DNA of 64,000 nucleotides from assembly GCA_019054805.1 (NCBI GenBank), contig JAHQIY010000021.1:248001-312000 (forward strand), written 5' to 3'. Under the pieces are notes generated by a model. That model was not told where the DNA came from. It ran no database searches and was given only the letters and a program-made list of their open reading frames with translations. Both the position numbers and the translations under genes were made by a program. How positions within the stretch are numbered: position 1 is the stretch's first letter; each line of letters opens with the position of its first letter. Below, in pieces: positions 1 to 8,781 of this stretch. The stretch comes from Brachionus manjavacas (Eukaryota > Rotifera > Eurotatoria > Ploima > Brachionidae).

Positions 1-1140
1 AGTTAAAGGTTTTTCTTTAGTAAAGCCGTATTTTTTCATAATGGCTTTAGCTGTGGCAATTCTTTTTTCCATGCTCCAAGTTGCCCAGTATACTTTAGGT
101 GCTGTTTCTGCGGTAAATACGGGTTCGTACAGGCTAGCTGGTACAATTTCGTACGCTGGAGAAGATAAACCATAAGAAATTTTTTCTATAATGGTGTCTC
201 TATCTATAGTCATAGCTAGTGCGTGGCGTATTTCTTTGTTTTTTAACGCAGGGTTGCTTGGGTTTACTAAGTTAACGCTAAAATAAGTAGTTACTGTTTG
301 CGGATGAATAAACCATTGGCCGTCTAAATCTTTTTTAACTTCTTCTAAACGTTCTGCCGGAAAACTATAAGCAAAGTCTACTTCGCCAGTTTTAAAAGCT
401 TTAAAAGCCGCTTCTGGCTCATCTATTAAAGCAAACTTAATGTTTTCTATAGAAACATCTTTGGCTCCCCAATATTTAGGGTTTTTAACTGCCATTAAGT
501 GGCTTTGCGGTTTGTATTCGGTTAACATATACGCACCGTTGTAAACTAGGTTTTCTACTTTAACCCAATCTTTACCATATTTTTCTACCACGTGTTTAGG
601 AATTGGGTAAAACACAGGATGCTCTAACAATTCTACAAAATAACTTGCAGGCGTATTTAATACAATTTGCAAAGTTTTATCGTTTAACGCTGTAATAGCT
701 ACGTCTTCTACTTTACCTTTACCGGTGTTGTATTCTTTTCCGCCTTTTATCATCCATAATAATGGAGCATAGGTAGCCGCGGTTTCTGGATTTAACAACC
801 TTTTTAGTGCAAATTCAAAATCGTGTGCGGTAACCGGTACACCGTCGGACCATGATGTATCTTTTAAGTTAAACGTATAGGTTTTACCGTCTGGGCTTAC
901 TGTCCAATCTTTTGCTTGCCCCAACACTATTTTGCCGTTAACATCAAAAGCAACTAGGCCTTCAAAAATATTGCTAAACAGCCAATGCTCCCACTCGCCA
1001 CTAGATTTATTAACATCTAAAGACCCTGGGCTTGAACTTAAATTTACCACCAATGTGTTTTTGCTTTGCCCTGGTTTACAACCAAACAAAGCTAAAGACA
1101 ATACAACTAAAGATATTGCCATGTAAAGAATTTTTTTCAT
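1..1140 (-). CDS. Peptide/oligopeptide ABC transporter substrate-binding lipoprotein (family 5), C-terminus beyond window
   Basis: Extracellular solute-binding protein of the OppA/DppA type, which captures peptides in the periplasm for an ABC importer. Reading from the ATG at 1138-1140 gives a signal peptide ending in a lipobox (LFGC, Cys at about residue 21), then family landmarks: an early GSLDVN stretch, a WSDGVPVTAHDF block and a YNGAYML block. The frame stays open to base 1, so about 380 residues are visible and the C-terminal third lies outside. An AAAGGAG ribosome site precedes the ATG by nine bases. It diverges from upp. The permease and ATPase genes are not in the window, so the exact substrate is unknown. 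Confidence 0.9.
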   Translation of the reverse strand, partial: MKKILYMAISLVVLSLALFGCKPGQSKNTLVVNLSSSPGSLDVNKSSGEWEHWLFSNIFEGLVAFDVNGKIVLGQAKDWTVSPDGKTYTFNLKDTSWSDGVPVTAHDFEFALKRLLNPETAATYAPLLWMIKGGKEYNTGKGKVEDVAITALNDKTLQIVLNTPASYFVELLEHPVFYPIPKHVVEKYGKDWVKVENLVYNGAYMLTEYKPQSHLMAVKNPKYWGAKDVSIENIKFALIDEPEAAFKAFKTGEVDFAYSFPAERLEEVKKDLDGQWFIHPQTVTTYFSVNLVNPSNPALKNKEIRHALAMTIDRDTIIEKISYGLSSPAYEIVPASLYEPVFTAETAPKVYWATWSMEKRIATAKAIMKKYGFTKEKPLT

Positions 1141-1189
1141 TACTTTATGCTCCTTTAATAAAAAAATATTAATAATATAATATATAAAA

Positions 1190-1219
1190 ATAATACACTT
1201 TTTTAAATTATAAATGCAA
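1190..1219 (-). promoter_or_regulatory. Predicted sigma-70 promoter for the solute-binding lipoprotein gene
   Basis: On the minus strand a TTGCAT -35 box (1214-1219) is followed after 18 bases by a TATTAT -10 box (1190-1195). It points at the lipoprotein start at 1140. The surroundings are very AT-rich, so chance matches are possible. Confidence 0.45.
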
Positions 1220-1244
1220 GTGGTTTATTAAATTTATTATTTAC

Positions 1245-1273
1245 TTGATTAAAAAAGCTAGATATTATATTAT
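1245..1273 (+). promoter_or_regulatory. Predicted sigma-70 promoter for upp
   Basis: TTGATT (1245-1250), a 17-base spacer and TATTAT (1268-1273), about 40 bases before the upp start. The same TTGNNT-17-TATTAT arrangement recurs before other plus-strand genes here. Confidence 0.5.
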
Positions 1274-1312
1274 ATTTAATAGTTAAAATATAGTAAATAT
1301 ACAGAGGTAACT

Positions 1313-1972
1313 ATGGTAGAAAAAAAGTTAGAAAAAAAAGAATACACAAATTTTTTTTGTTTAGATAACAACCCATTAGTTCACCATAAACTTACTATTT
1401 TAAGAGACAAAAATACTTCGCCCAAAGACTTTAGAGAAATAATAGAAGAAGTTACTTATATTGTAGCTATAGAAGCCCTTAAAAATTTAACTTTTTCTAC
1501 CAAAATTGTTAATACTCCCCTAGCCGAATATAAAGGTATTAAAATTAACGATGTAGTTATTATGCCAATTATTAGAGCCGGTATTATTATGATTAACCCA
1601 CTACAAAAATTACTACCCAACAGTAAAGTTGGTTTTATGGGCTTAAGCAGAGACCACCAAACTTTAGAACCTATTGAATATTATAAAAATATTCCTACTG
1701 TTGGTAAAAACGATACCGTAATTATTTTAGACCCCATGCTAGCAACCGGCAACACTGTGGCTTATGCTATGGAGTATTTAAAATCGGTAAATGTTAAAAA
1801 TATTTTAGTGGTTAGTGTTTTAACCGCAAAACCCGCATTAGATAAAATTTTTGCAACCAATGCTAACGTTATGGTTTATTCTGCTGGTTACGATGCCCAC
1901 CTAAACAATAAAGGCTACATTACCCCTGGTTTAGGAGACGCCGGCGATAGAATTTTTAATACCTTTAACTAA
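1313..1972 (+). CDS. upp: Uracil phosphoribosyltransferase
   Basis: Converts uracil and PRPP to UMP in pyrimidine salvage. The 219-residue protein has the family's usual size. The PRPP-binding loop is visible as ILDPMLATGNTVAYA (about residues 143-157), and a C-terminal GLGDAGDRIFNT segment matches the family's uracil-binding end. The N-terminus carries a short extra lysine/glutamate-rich stretch. An AGAGG ribosome site lies just before the ATG. It is followed after 20 bases by manA and the two may be cotranscribed. Salvage of a base fits a host-dependent lifestyle, which is inference. Confidence 0.95.
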   Translation: MVEKKLEKKEYTNFFCLDNNPLVHHKLTILRDKNTSPKDFREIIEEVTYIVAIEALKNLTFSTKIVNTPLAEYKGIKINDVVIMPIIRAGIIMINPLQKLLPNSKVGFMGLSRDHQTLEPIEYYKNIPTVGKNDTVIILDPMLATGNTVAYAMEYLKSVNVKNILVVSVLTAKPALDKIFATNANVMVYSAGYDAHLNNKGYITPGLGDAGDRIFNTFN

Positions 1973-1992
1973 CCAACATTATTGTAATTACT

Positions 1993-2955
1993 ATGCAACT
2001 ATACGCTATTAAATTTTTACCAATACTAAAATATAAAATTTGGGGCGGAGATTTAATTGCCAATTTATACAACACCAACGCCAACCAACCAATAGGCGAA
2101 AGCTGGGAGTTGTGCGACAGAGAAGACGACAATAGCGTGGTTGCCAATGGTTGGTTGCAAGGCAAAACTTTTAAAGAAATTAAATACTTGCTTAAAAATC
2201 AATTGTTAGGTAGCAAAATTAACTACCAAAAACCTTTTCCGTTGTTAGTAAAACTGCTAGATGCCAACCAAGATTTATCTTTACAAGTGCACCCTACTAA
2301 GCAAACTGCAAAACTATTTAGTAACGCTAGTAGTAAGTCCGAATTTTGGTATGTTCTGCAAACCACAAACAAGGCAGGTATTATTGCAGGGGTAAATAAT
2401 ATTAACAATAAACAACAATTTGGCAATGCTATTAAAAATGGCAGTATATTAAATAAATCTAATGTTTTTAACACTAAACCCCATAGTTTTTATTATATTC
2501 CTAGTGGTACGGTGCATGCAATTTTAAAAGGTAATTTTATTTTAGAAATTCAAGAAAATAGCGATACTACTTTTAGAGTGTTTGATTACAACCGATTAGA
2601 AAACGGCAAACCCAGAGACTTACACATACAACAAAGTATACAATGCTTTAAAAACTTTAAAAATATAAAGCATTATAATGCCCCGCACACAACTAGCAAT
2701 AACGTTTTGTTAAACAACGCTTTATTTAAAGTTAACAGTTATGCTATTAACAATGTAAATAGCACTAAAACGTTGGCTACTAAAAATAATTGCAAGGTAA
2801 TTAGTGTAACAAAAGGAAGCCTTAGCATAAGTGTTAATAATATAACCACACAATTAAACACTTATAACAGTGCTTTGTTGCCAGCTAATTTAAACTTTGT
2901 TATAACTAGCTTGCAACCAAACACCACGTTTTTAACAACACACTACAACGGCTAG
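1993..2955 (+). CDS. manA: Mannose-6-phosphate isomerase, type I
   Basis: Interconverts fructose-6-phosphate and mannose-6-phosphate, feeding mannose into glycolysis or supplying GDP-mannose synthesis. At 320 residues it matches the short Bacillus-type ManA. Visible landmarks are KIWGG (about residues 15-19), ESWELCD near residue 35, the zinc-site region with LQVHPT (about residues 97-102) and KSEFWYV, and the second metal/active-site stretch IPSGTVHAI near residue 170. The C-terminal cupin part is divergent and Asn-rich, like most proteins here. It lies 20 bases after upp and ends in a stem-loop shared with the converging gene. Confidence 0.92.
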   Translation: MQLYAIKFLPILKYKIWGGDLIANLYNTNANQPIGESWELCDREDDNSVVANGWLQGKTFKEIKYLLKNQLLGSKINYQKPFPLLVKLLDANQDLSLQVHPTKQTAKLFSNASSKSEFWYVLQTTNKAGIIAGVNNINNKQQFGNAIKNGSILNKSNVFNTKPHSFYYIPSGTVHAILKGNFILEIQENSDTTFRVFDYNRLENGKPRDLHIQQSIQCFKNFKNIKHYNAPHTTSNNVLLNNALFKVNSYAINNVNSTKTLATKNNCKVISVTKGSLSISVNNITTQLNTYNSALLPANLNFVITSLQPNTTFLTTHYNG

Positions 2956-2967
2956 TTTGTTGTAGTG
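2941..2967. terminator. Stem-loop between convergent genes
   Basis: CACTACAAC (2941-2949) and GTTGTAGTG (2959-2967) form a perfect nine-base-pair stem spanning the manA stop codon. There is no strong T-tract on either side, so it may be a weak bidirectional terminator or an mRNA-end stabiliser. Confidence 0.4.
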
Positions 2968-2982
2968 CGTTATAACAAAATA

Positions 2983-5442
2983 CTAACTTAAAATTTTTAA
3001 TTTTACTAAAATAGCATTTACTATCATTAAAACAAAAAATACAAACCACAATAATTTGCTGGTTTTTTTGTTGTTTTTTACCGCAATTTGTTGATTATTT
3101 TCTGCATCTTCTATGGTTTCTGCATTTTGTGGTGCTGTAGCTTGGTGTTGTGGCTTAACAGCATGCGCACTAGCAACATGTACACTGGTAATATTATCAC
3201 TGTTAATATCTACACTATAATCTTGTGTTTTAGTTGTACGCTTGTTGGCTTTTGCAGGGGTGTAAATTTTATCGTTATCGTCTGGCAATTCGGTAGCAGA
3301 AGCATCTTTAATTACATTATTGCGTGGTTTATATACAAACGAATTTTCTGTAACCGGTAAGTCTAGCAATACTTTATCTTTATCTTTATCTTCATTATCT
3401 AACAAATCTACATCTTGTGCTGTGGCTATTTGTAAATTGCTAGAATCTTCTGCATCTAACACAATATCGTTAGCAACATGGCTATTAGTTTGCACACTGT
3501 TGCTGGTGTTTAATAGCATACTGCTAGATAAATCTACTGCATTGTTAGTATAGTTACTGTAGTTAATTGTACCGTAATCGTAATTTGTATTTTGGTTAAG
3601 ATTTTGATTATCTGCGGTTAAAAAATCTTGGTTATTAAAATCTTCGCCGTCAAAATCTTGGCTGTCAAAATCTTGGGTTAAATTACTTTCCACATCGTTA
3701 ACTATGCAAGAATTACTATTATTAAGGTTATAATTATAAGTAGCTTGTAAATTATTATTATAGTTTTCTTCGTGGTTAACTATTGTGGTGTCGCTATTAA
3801 TATCATTTTCTGGTAAATTGTTATCATTGTTATTATTAACATTTACGTTGGTATTAATATAAACTTCTTCGTCTTCTGCGTTTACAGAATCGGCAATTAT
3901 GGTTTGGTTGTTATCTGCACTAATACTGCTATTAAAAACCTTGTAATTGCTTTGTGTATCTGTGTTTTCTGCATGCTGGTTAGGATAATACGCATAATCT
4001 TTAATTATAGAATCATCATTAGCACTATTTTGTTGCTGGTTTTCTGTATTATAATTTACATTGTTAGCAACATTAGGTACTGGTACTGCCTGTGTGTTTT
4101 TGTGGCTATCTTCTGCAATTTTTGTATCTATATTGCTAGTTTGGTTATAATGTATTTCATCTAACACTGCATTACTGTTAGCATAAGTATAAATACTTTT
4201 AGCCACAAACTCGCCACTAACATTAACAAAATTTGCATTGCTATTGTTTTGGTTAGAATTATTGTTAGATTGTTTGTTGCCCCCATTAATGTAGGTTTTA
4301 AATTCAGGTGTAGAAGAATTGTTACCAATAAACAAATTATTTAAATTTTGGGCAAAACTACTAAAACTATTACCGCTAGAATTTGCATTGCTATTTGCAT
4401 TAACATTGTTGGTAATGCTAACCTGTTGGCTTAGTGGGTTTATAGCAACATTGCTATTGCTTAAAAAACCGTTACTAGCACTGGTTACCGTATTAAACGG
4501 ATTATTACCTGCTACGTTGTGCTGTTGTGGTAACAATACACTATTAATTACGTTGCTAACAGTACTGTTAGGCACACAGTTTAATGCAGAGTTATCTACG
4601 GTAAAATTAGCAACCGATGTAGAATTTTGTGTAGAATTATCGGTTACAGTAAACACTTTGCTTGCCGGCACAGGCAGGGTATCTATAGTGTTTATAAAGT
4701 TGTTTACTTTATTTTGTAGATCTTGTATTTCTTTAGCTATGCTTTCGCTTTCGTTGTAATTATATACTGCATTATTTTTTACAGTAATTACATCATCAAA
4801 ATTATTATTGTAATTTGCTTGGGTTTGATATTCTAACAAATTATTAGAGTTGTAAGCCAATTGGTTAGGCAATTGCTGGCAGTCGTCTTGCATAATATTT
4901 TGGTTATTGCTAGCTGTACGTTTTTGCAATAATTTTTGTTTAGCACGCTCTAAAGCAGATTGCCTTGCGGTAGGCTTAGCGTTAACCACATTGTTGTTAG
5001 AATACAAGTTGTATACCAACCAACATTTACATTCTGGCACGGTGTATAAAGGTTCTATGTATAAATCCCAAGTTTGTTGGTTAGCATCTATTTGTTGCCC
5101 CCAAACATCTTTATGTAAACTACAAGGCTGATACAAAGATCCCGCTTTAATTTCTATAGAAAAACTACCATGCTTTTTAAAAAGGTCTATCCAATGATTT
5201 TGAATTTTTTGCTTTTTAAAATAAAAATTAATTTGCTTGTATCTGTCTTCTTCTTGCGTGGCAAGTTCGTGCTGGTTAAGTTTTTTTAGCAACCTTGGTA
5301 GTCTCATAAGTAAGTTATAATTTACAGGGTTATAATTACGCAATACCATATCGTTAGCCATTTTAAGTAACCTAATGGCTTCTTGCGGGTTGCTAGTTTC
5401 TAACTCTTGTGCACGTAAGTAAATATCTTTATAGTTGTTCAT
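2983..5442 (-). CDS. Large asparagine-rich, tail-anchored protein of unknown function
   Basis: I do not recognise a family. The 819 residues fall into three parts. Residues 1 to about 150 are ordered-looking: two helical TPR-like stretches (PQEAIRLLKMAND, then LLMRLPRLLKKLNQHE), followed by a Cys-containing, W-rich region (YQPCSLHKDVWG, VPECKCWLVYN). Residues of about 150 to 790 are low-complexity, dominated by Asn, Ser, Thr, Val and Asp, with a local QDFD/EDFN/QDFL repeat. The C-terminus is a single hydrophobic helix after Lys residues (KKTSKLLWFVFFVLM), typical of a tail anchor, with no signal peptide. This topology would leave the bulk in the cytoplasm, or, if secreted, in a host compartment. 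Translation of AAT/AAC-rich DNA may itself have expanded the linker. It converges with manA and has its own upstream region. Confidence 0.75.
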   Translation of the reverse strand: MNNYKDIYLRAQELETSNPQEAIRLLKMANDMVLRNYNPVNYNLLMRLPRLLKKLNQHELATQEEDRYKQINFYFKKQKIQNHWIDLFKKHGSFSIEIKAGSLYQPCSLHKDVWGQQIDANQQTWDLYIEPLYTVPECKCWLVYNLYSNNNVVNAKPTARQSALERAKQKLLQKRTASNNQNIMQDDCQQLPNQLAYNSNNLLEYQTQANYNNNFDDVITVKNNAVYNYNESESIAKEIQDLQNKVNNFINTIDTLPVPASKVFTVTDNSTQNSTSVANFTVDNSALNCVPNSTVSNVINSVLLPQQHNVAGNNPFNTVTSASNGFLSNSNVAINPLSQQVSITNNVNANSNANSSGNSFSSFAQNLNNLFIGNNSSTPEFKTYINGGNKQSNNNSNQNNSNANFVNVSGEFVAKSIYTYANSNAVLDEIHYNQTSNIDTKIAEDSHKNTQAVPVPNVANNVNYNTENQQQNSANDDSIIKDYAYYPNQHAENTDTQSNYKVFNSSISADNNQTIIADSVNAEDEEVYINTNVNVNNNNDNNLPENDINSDTTIVNHEENYNNNLQATYNYNLNNSNSCIVNDVESNLTQDFDSQDFDGEDFNNQDFLTADNQNLNQNTNYDYGTINYSNYTNNAVDLSSSMLLNTSNSVQTNSHVANDIVLDAEDSSNLQIATAQDVDLLDNEDKDKDKVLLDLPVTENSFVYKPRNNVIKDASATELPDDNDKIYTPAKANKRTTKTQDYSVDINSDNITSVHVASAHAVKPQHQATAPQNAETIEDAENNQQIAVKNNKKTSKLLWFVFFVLMIVNAILVKLKILS
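3628..3690 (-). repeat. Short imperfect tandem repeat inside the Asn-rich gene
   Basis: Several copies of an AAAATCTTGG-like unit at about 15- to 18-base spacing encode the repeated Q-D-F-D / E-D-F-N / Q-D-F-L motif. Units are few and imperfect, so this is a coding repeat rather than a likely phase-variation tract. Confidence 0.5.
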
Positions 5443-5922
5443 TAAAGCATCTTATTAAAAAATTTTTTAAATATATTACTATTATAATACAACTATATGG
5501 ATATAAAGTTAATAAAAAAAAACTCTTGACACAAAAACATTAGCAAAACCGCCCTACTAATTAACAAATATAGCAAAACAAACACTTGTATATATTTGTA
5601 AATAGTTAACACATAGCTTGTAATGTAGTTAATTTGTGGTAAGAATCTAAAAGGTTAATTTTTTTATTAACTAAAAATGTTAATAACTTTGTAAATAACT
5701 TTTAATTTTTGCCAAAACGCTAATGCCTTTAAAATCAATGCTTTAACGCAAAGCTTAGGTTTTGCAACGCTTTTAAAGCACTAACAACCATTAAGCAAGC
5801 ATAACAAAGGCTTATGGGTAATTGTTAATAACTTTTGTTAAATTGTTAATAAAAATATTTAATTATTAATTTTTTTTATGGTAATATGTATATAAAATTA
5901 ATTAACTAGGTTGTATTAAATA
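5443..5922. other. 480-base noncoding region between divergent genes
   Basis: No open frame or known RNA was recognised. It holds the upstream regions of the Asn-rich protein gene and the lipoprotein gene, two GTTAATAACTTT elements (near 5690 and 5823), an inverted repeat GGTTAAT/ATTAACT (near 5651-5670) and a relatively GC-rich structured core at about 5715-5815, where GCTTTAACGCAAA can pair with TTTTGC-AACGC-TTTTAAAGC. A TTGACA box at 5526-5531 lacks a -10 box at the proper spacing. No DnaA boxes matching TTATCCACA were seen. Confidence 0.5.
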
Positions 5923-6414
5923 ATGTTAAAAAAAGTATTTACAGGTGCTTTAGTATTGTCTTTATTGGGGGCTTATGGTTGTGGCACGTTGCAAGGTAGG
6001 TTTGTAGCAAAAAAAGATAGGGTGCAAATTTCTTACAAGATTGCTACAAACAACGCAACTTACGGATCTTTAACAGGCTTTATTGCGGGTTTAGGATTTG
6101 GTTCTTTGTTTATACCTATGATTGCTGGGATTTCGTTATTTTATATAACCGATGAAATTACCGGAGGAATGTACTTAAAGAAAGTTGGCGAATACAACCC
6201 TAAAGGCAAAAGCAAGCAACAAATACTTGTAGATTTAAAGTTAAATTATGATTTAACTTTAACTATGGATGAATTAGATGAAATACTAAATGGTATGCGT
6301 AGATTTAACGTTAATATTTGCGAGGCTGTTGCTAAATACGATTGTGTTAACATTCTTAATACTTGGGATGGTTACCCAGAAGAAAGAGAAACCAAAGATA
6401 GCTTTAAAGTTTAA
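5923..6414 (+). CDS. Small predicted lipoprotein of unknown function
   Basis: 163 residues with a signal peptide (MLKKVFTGALVLSLLGAYGC) whose Cys at residue 20 is a plausible lipidation site, the preceding AYG fitting a relaxed lipobox. Residues of about 45-75 form a glycine-rich hydrophobic stretch (GSLTGFIAGLGFG), followed by a soluble charged C-terminal half containing two further Cys residues. I recognise no family. The ribosome site before the ATG is weak (AGG twelve bases upstream). The neighbour downstream is the initiator tRNA, and it appears to be a single-gene transcript. Confidence 0.7.
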   Translation: MLKKVFTGALVLSLLGAYGCGTLQGRFVAKKDRVQISYKIATNNATYGSLTGFIAGLGFGSLFIPMIAGISLFYITDEITGGMYLKKVGEYNPKGKSKQQILVDLKLNYDLTLTMDELDEILNGMRRFNVNICEAVAKYDCVNILNTWDGYPEERETKDSFKV

Positions 6415-6563
6415 GGTTTAAGCAAATAAAAATTTAACTGGCTTAAAAGTATTTAAGTATTTAGTATTTCTGTTTGTGTTTGTGTTTTATTAAAATATGT
6501 TGGTTAAATTAGTGATTATATTTTACAATTATGTATGTTAATAAAAAAAATTAACTTTTATGG

Positions 6564-6592
6564 TTGACAAAACAAATTAAAAATACTACACT
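6564..6592 (+). promoter_or_regulatory. Predicted promoter of initiator tRNA copy 1
   Basis: A perfect TTGACA -35 box (6564-6569), a 17-base spacer and TACACT (6587-6592) lie about 60 bases before the tRNA. No equally good promoter is seen before the second copy. Confidence 0.55.
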
Positions 6593-6635
6593 ATTTATAT
6601 AAGTTAATAAATGTATTTTTATTTTTTAACTTGTT

Positions 6636-6670
6636 ATCATCTTTTTTATTGACGCGGGGTAGAGCAGTCT

Positions 6671-6701
<31 letters not shown>

Positions 6702-6793
6702 GTGAGGTTCAAATCCCACCCCCGCAACCATTTTACAAAATGTCTAAATAATTTAAACTAATTTTTGCCTATTAATAATATAGGCTTTAAAAT
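6636..6793 (+). repeat. Direct repeat copy 1 enclosing tRNA-fMet
   Basis: About 16 bases before the tRNA, the whole tRNA and about 63 bases after it recur at 11757-11940. The tRNA part is identical. The flanks differ by small indels, and copy 2 has about 24 extra bases just after the tRNA. The downstream part contains the hairpin GCCTATTAATAATATAGGC (6767-6785). Confidence 0.85.
6653..6730 (+). tRNA. Initiator tRNA-fMet (CAU), copy 1
   Basis: Cloverleaf with encoded CCA. The acceptor CGCGGGG/CCCCGCA has the C1-A72 mismatch diagnostic of the initiator. The D arm is GAGC/GCTC, and the anticodon arm is TCAGG-CTCATAA-CCTGA. The T arm reads GTGAGG-TTCAAAT-CCCAC: the five-base 3' strand pairs with GTGGG only if one A is bulged out, so the molecule is 78 rather than 77 bases. 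The anticodon stem lacks the classic three consecutive G-C pairs (TCAGG rather than TCGGG). Confidence 0.93.
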
Positions 6794-6845
6794 CAAGCTT
6801 TAAAACCTATATTAATAGCATTATTGTTAGCTATACTTTTAATTT

Positions 6846-8780
6846 TTAATAAATAATTTTTACTTTATCTTTATTAAACCTATTAATGCTTAATATGTTA
6901 AGTAAGTTTTCTAAATTAATATCAGAAAAACCGTTAATAAATAGCTCTGTAATGTTCTCTAATTCTTTTTCTATTATTTTGTTCTCTTCTTCTGTTATAT
7001 TTGCAGTTAGGTAATATTTATTTTCAACTTTATATATATTATTACTTACTTTATTACTTACTTTTTCTATTTTTTCGTGTAACATAACATCTGTTTTTGC
7101 AAGCATATTATATAAAATATCTAAATCTGTAGTGTAAAGGTTAGCAAGTTGGTATTGATTATTATTGTTTATAATATTTATTTTTTCTTTTAAACTAAAA
7201 ACTTTGTAACCAATATCTAAAGTATTATTTTCTGCCTTTAGTTTCTCCCCTGCTCGGTTTAATCGCTCTATGGTAATAGAAGATATTACAGGCTGTAGGT
7301 TGTTATCTATACAAAACTTATAGGCTTCGGATTGATTATTGTCTAATACTTTATTACCAGTAGAATCTACCTCGTAATCGCCTTGTTTATGTTTTTTATA
7401 TTTAGCTAAGTCTTCATTCCATTGAACCAATATAAACTTTCTATTACCGCCATCTTCTTTATTTAAATCCATAACCGCATGCCCTGTGGTACCACTACCT
7501 GCAAAAAAATCTAAAACTATGTCGGATTCTTTACAATGAATCATTTTACATAAGTATGAGATTAAACTTACTGGTTTAGGATGAGAAAATCCTACTGTAT
7601 CATGATTGTTCTTTAAACTTACGTTATCGTTTCTGGTTATGCTTTTGTAAGGTATTATAATGTCACCAAAATTAGTTCTTTGATATCTAATTCTTAGTTT
7701 ATTAGTTTTTGATATTAGCGAAGTGCCTTTATCTATCTCTTCGTATAACCTTTCTTGAGTCCATTTAAAATGAGCATTAATTATAACTTCATTTTCATTG
7801 TAATTATCTACTATTGTAATATCATTCTCTAATTCTAAATCATTATCTTTGAATTGTTTTAGTATACTATTATCTATAGAAGGAAAATTAATAGTTTTTT
7901 TAGGAAAAATTAGTCTTGAATATTTGTTTGCTTCTCCGTTTAGTAGAGAACTATCTCCCATACCTTCCGATATCTTACCTATAAACTTATATTTAAAAGA
8001 GGTTTTGTCTTTAATATAGCAAAGCACATAATCATAATTATTTTTAAAGAAGTTAGACAAGTTTGAAGAAGACTTCTCCCATAAGAAAGTTGTAACAAAA
8101 TTCTCTTCCCCAAAAATCTCGTCGCATAAAATTTTTAGGTTTGCTTGCTCGTTATCGTCTATACTTATAAAAATAACGCCATCTTCTTTTAATAAATCAC
8201 GTGCTAATTTTAGCCTTGGGTACATAAAAGCAAGCCAACCGCTGTGGGTTTTTGTTTTATATAAATCGTTTAAATAATCTATGCTCTCTTCAGATAATTT
8301 AAACTCTTCTATTAAAGTTTCTTCATTTTGTTTAAAATTATCGTTATATACAAAGCCATCGTTACCTGTGTTGTAGGGTGGGTCTATATATATCATTTTT
8401 ATTTTGCCTTGGTAGTTTTGTTTTAATATTTTTAAAACATCTATGTTGTCTCCTTTTATTACAACATTTTCTGTAGTATCTAAATTTTTACTTTGCTCTT
8501 TTTCTAGTTTAAGCTCAAACTTGGTTTCTGCATCTGCCTTTGCTTTTGCTAAGGCTTTGCCTGCAAAGGTTAGCTCGTAACCTTGGTTTTTATACGTTGT
8601 TTCTGTTAAACCCAAAAGCTCTTCTAAGGTATTTAAATTTAATTTATTATCTGCATTAACTAAATTAGGAAGCAATGCTTTTATTTCTTGTATTTTTTTA
8701 TGTTTTTCTGTACTTAAATTATTATTACTATCTAATATTTTAATACCGTGTTTGTTTGCTTGTTCTTTACTTATTAACAT
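6846..8780 (-). CDS. mod: Type III restriction-modification system, Mod subunit (N6-adenine DNA methyltransferase)
   Basis: Methylates adenine in one strand of an asymmetric site and gives the system its specificity. The 644-residue protein has the beta-class order: catalytic DPPY (residues 133-136, in IYIDPPYNTG) before the S-adenosylmethionine motif FAGSGTTGH (426-434), with a roughly 200-residue variable region between that should be the target-recognition domain. Length is normal for Type III Mod. The start lies one base after the res stop, so translation is coupled. No simple-sequence repeat of the sort used for phase variation was seen in the reading frame. It lies between the two initiator tRNA copies. 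The recognition site cannot be predicted from sequence. Confidence 0.95.
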   Translation of the reverse strand: MLISKEQANKHGIKILDSNNNLSTEKHKKIQEIKALLPNLVNADNKLNLNTLEELLGLTETTYKNQGYELTFAGKALAKAKADAETKFELKLEKEQSKNLDTTENVVIKGDNIDVLKILKQNYQGKIKMIYIDPPYNTGNDGFVYNDNFKQNEETLIEEFKLSEESIDYLNDLYKTKTHSGWLAFMYPRLKLARDLLKEDGVIFISIDDNEQANLKILCDEIFGEENFVTTFLWEKSSSNLSNFFKNNYDYVLCYIKDKTSFKYKFIGKISEGMGDSSLLNGEANKYSRLIFPKKTINFPSIDNSILKQFKDNDLELENDITIVDNYNENEVIINAHFKWTQERLYEEIDKGTSLISKTNKLRIRYQRTNFGDIIIPYKSITRNDNVSLKNNHDTVGFSHPKPVSLISYLCKMIHCKESDIVLDFFAGSGTTGHAVMDLNKEDGGNRKFILVQWNEDLAKYKKHKQGDYEVDSTGNKVLDNNQSEAYKFCIDNNLQPVISSITIERLNRAGEKLKAENNTLDIGYKVFSLKEKINIINNNNQYQLANLYTTDLDILYNMLAKTDVMLHEKIEKVSNKVSNNIYKVENKYYLTANITEEENKIIEKELENITELFINGFSDINLENLLNILSINRFNKDKVKIIY

Positions 8781-8781
8781 T

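Noticed and set aside
4319..4759. Open frame on the plus strand opposite the Asn-rich gene
   Set aside because: It is the complement of a low-complexity coding region, rich in Leu and Thr, with no ribosome site. Its openness follows from the Asn-rich codons on the other strand.
5640..5880. Possible chromosomal origin with DnaA boxes
   Set aside because: The GTTAATAA elements look origin-like in AT content, but no TTATCCACA-type boxes were found and neither dnaA, hemE nor parAB lies nearby.
6767..6785. Rho-independent terminators in the tRNA-flanking repeats
   Set aside because: The GCCTAT/ATAGGC stem is short and is followed by only three T, so it was left as part of the repeat and not called a terminator.
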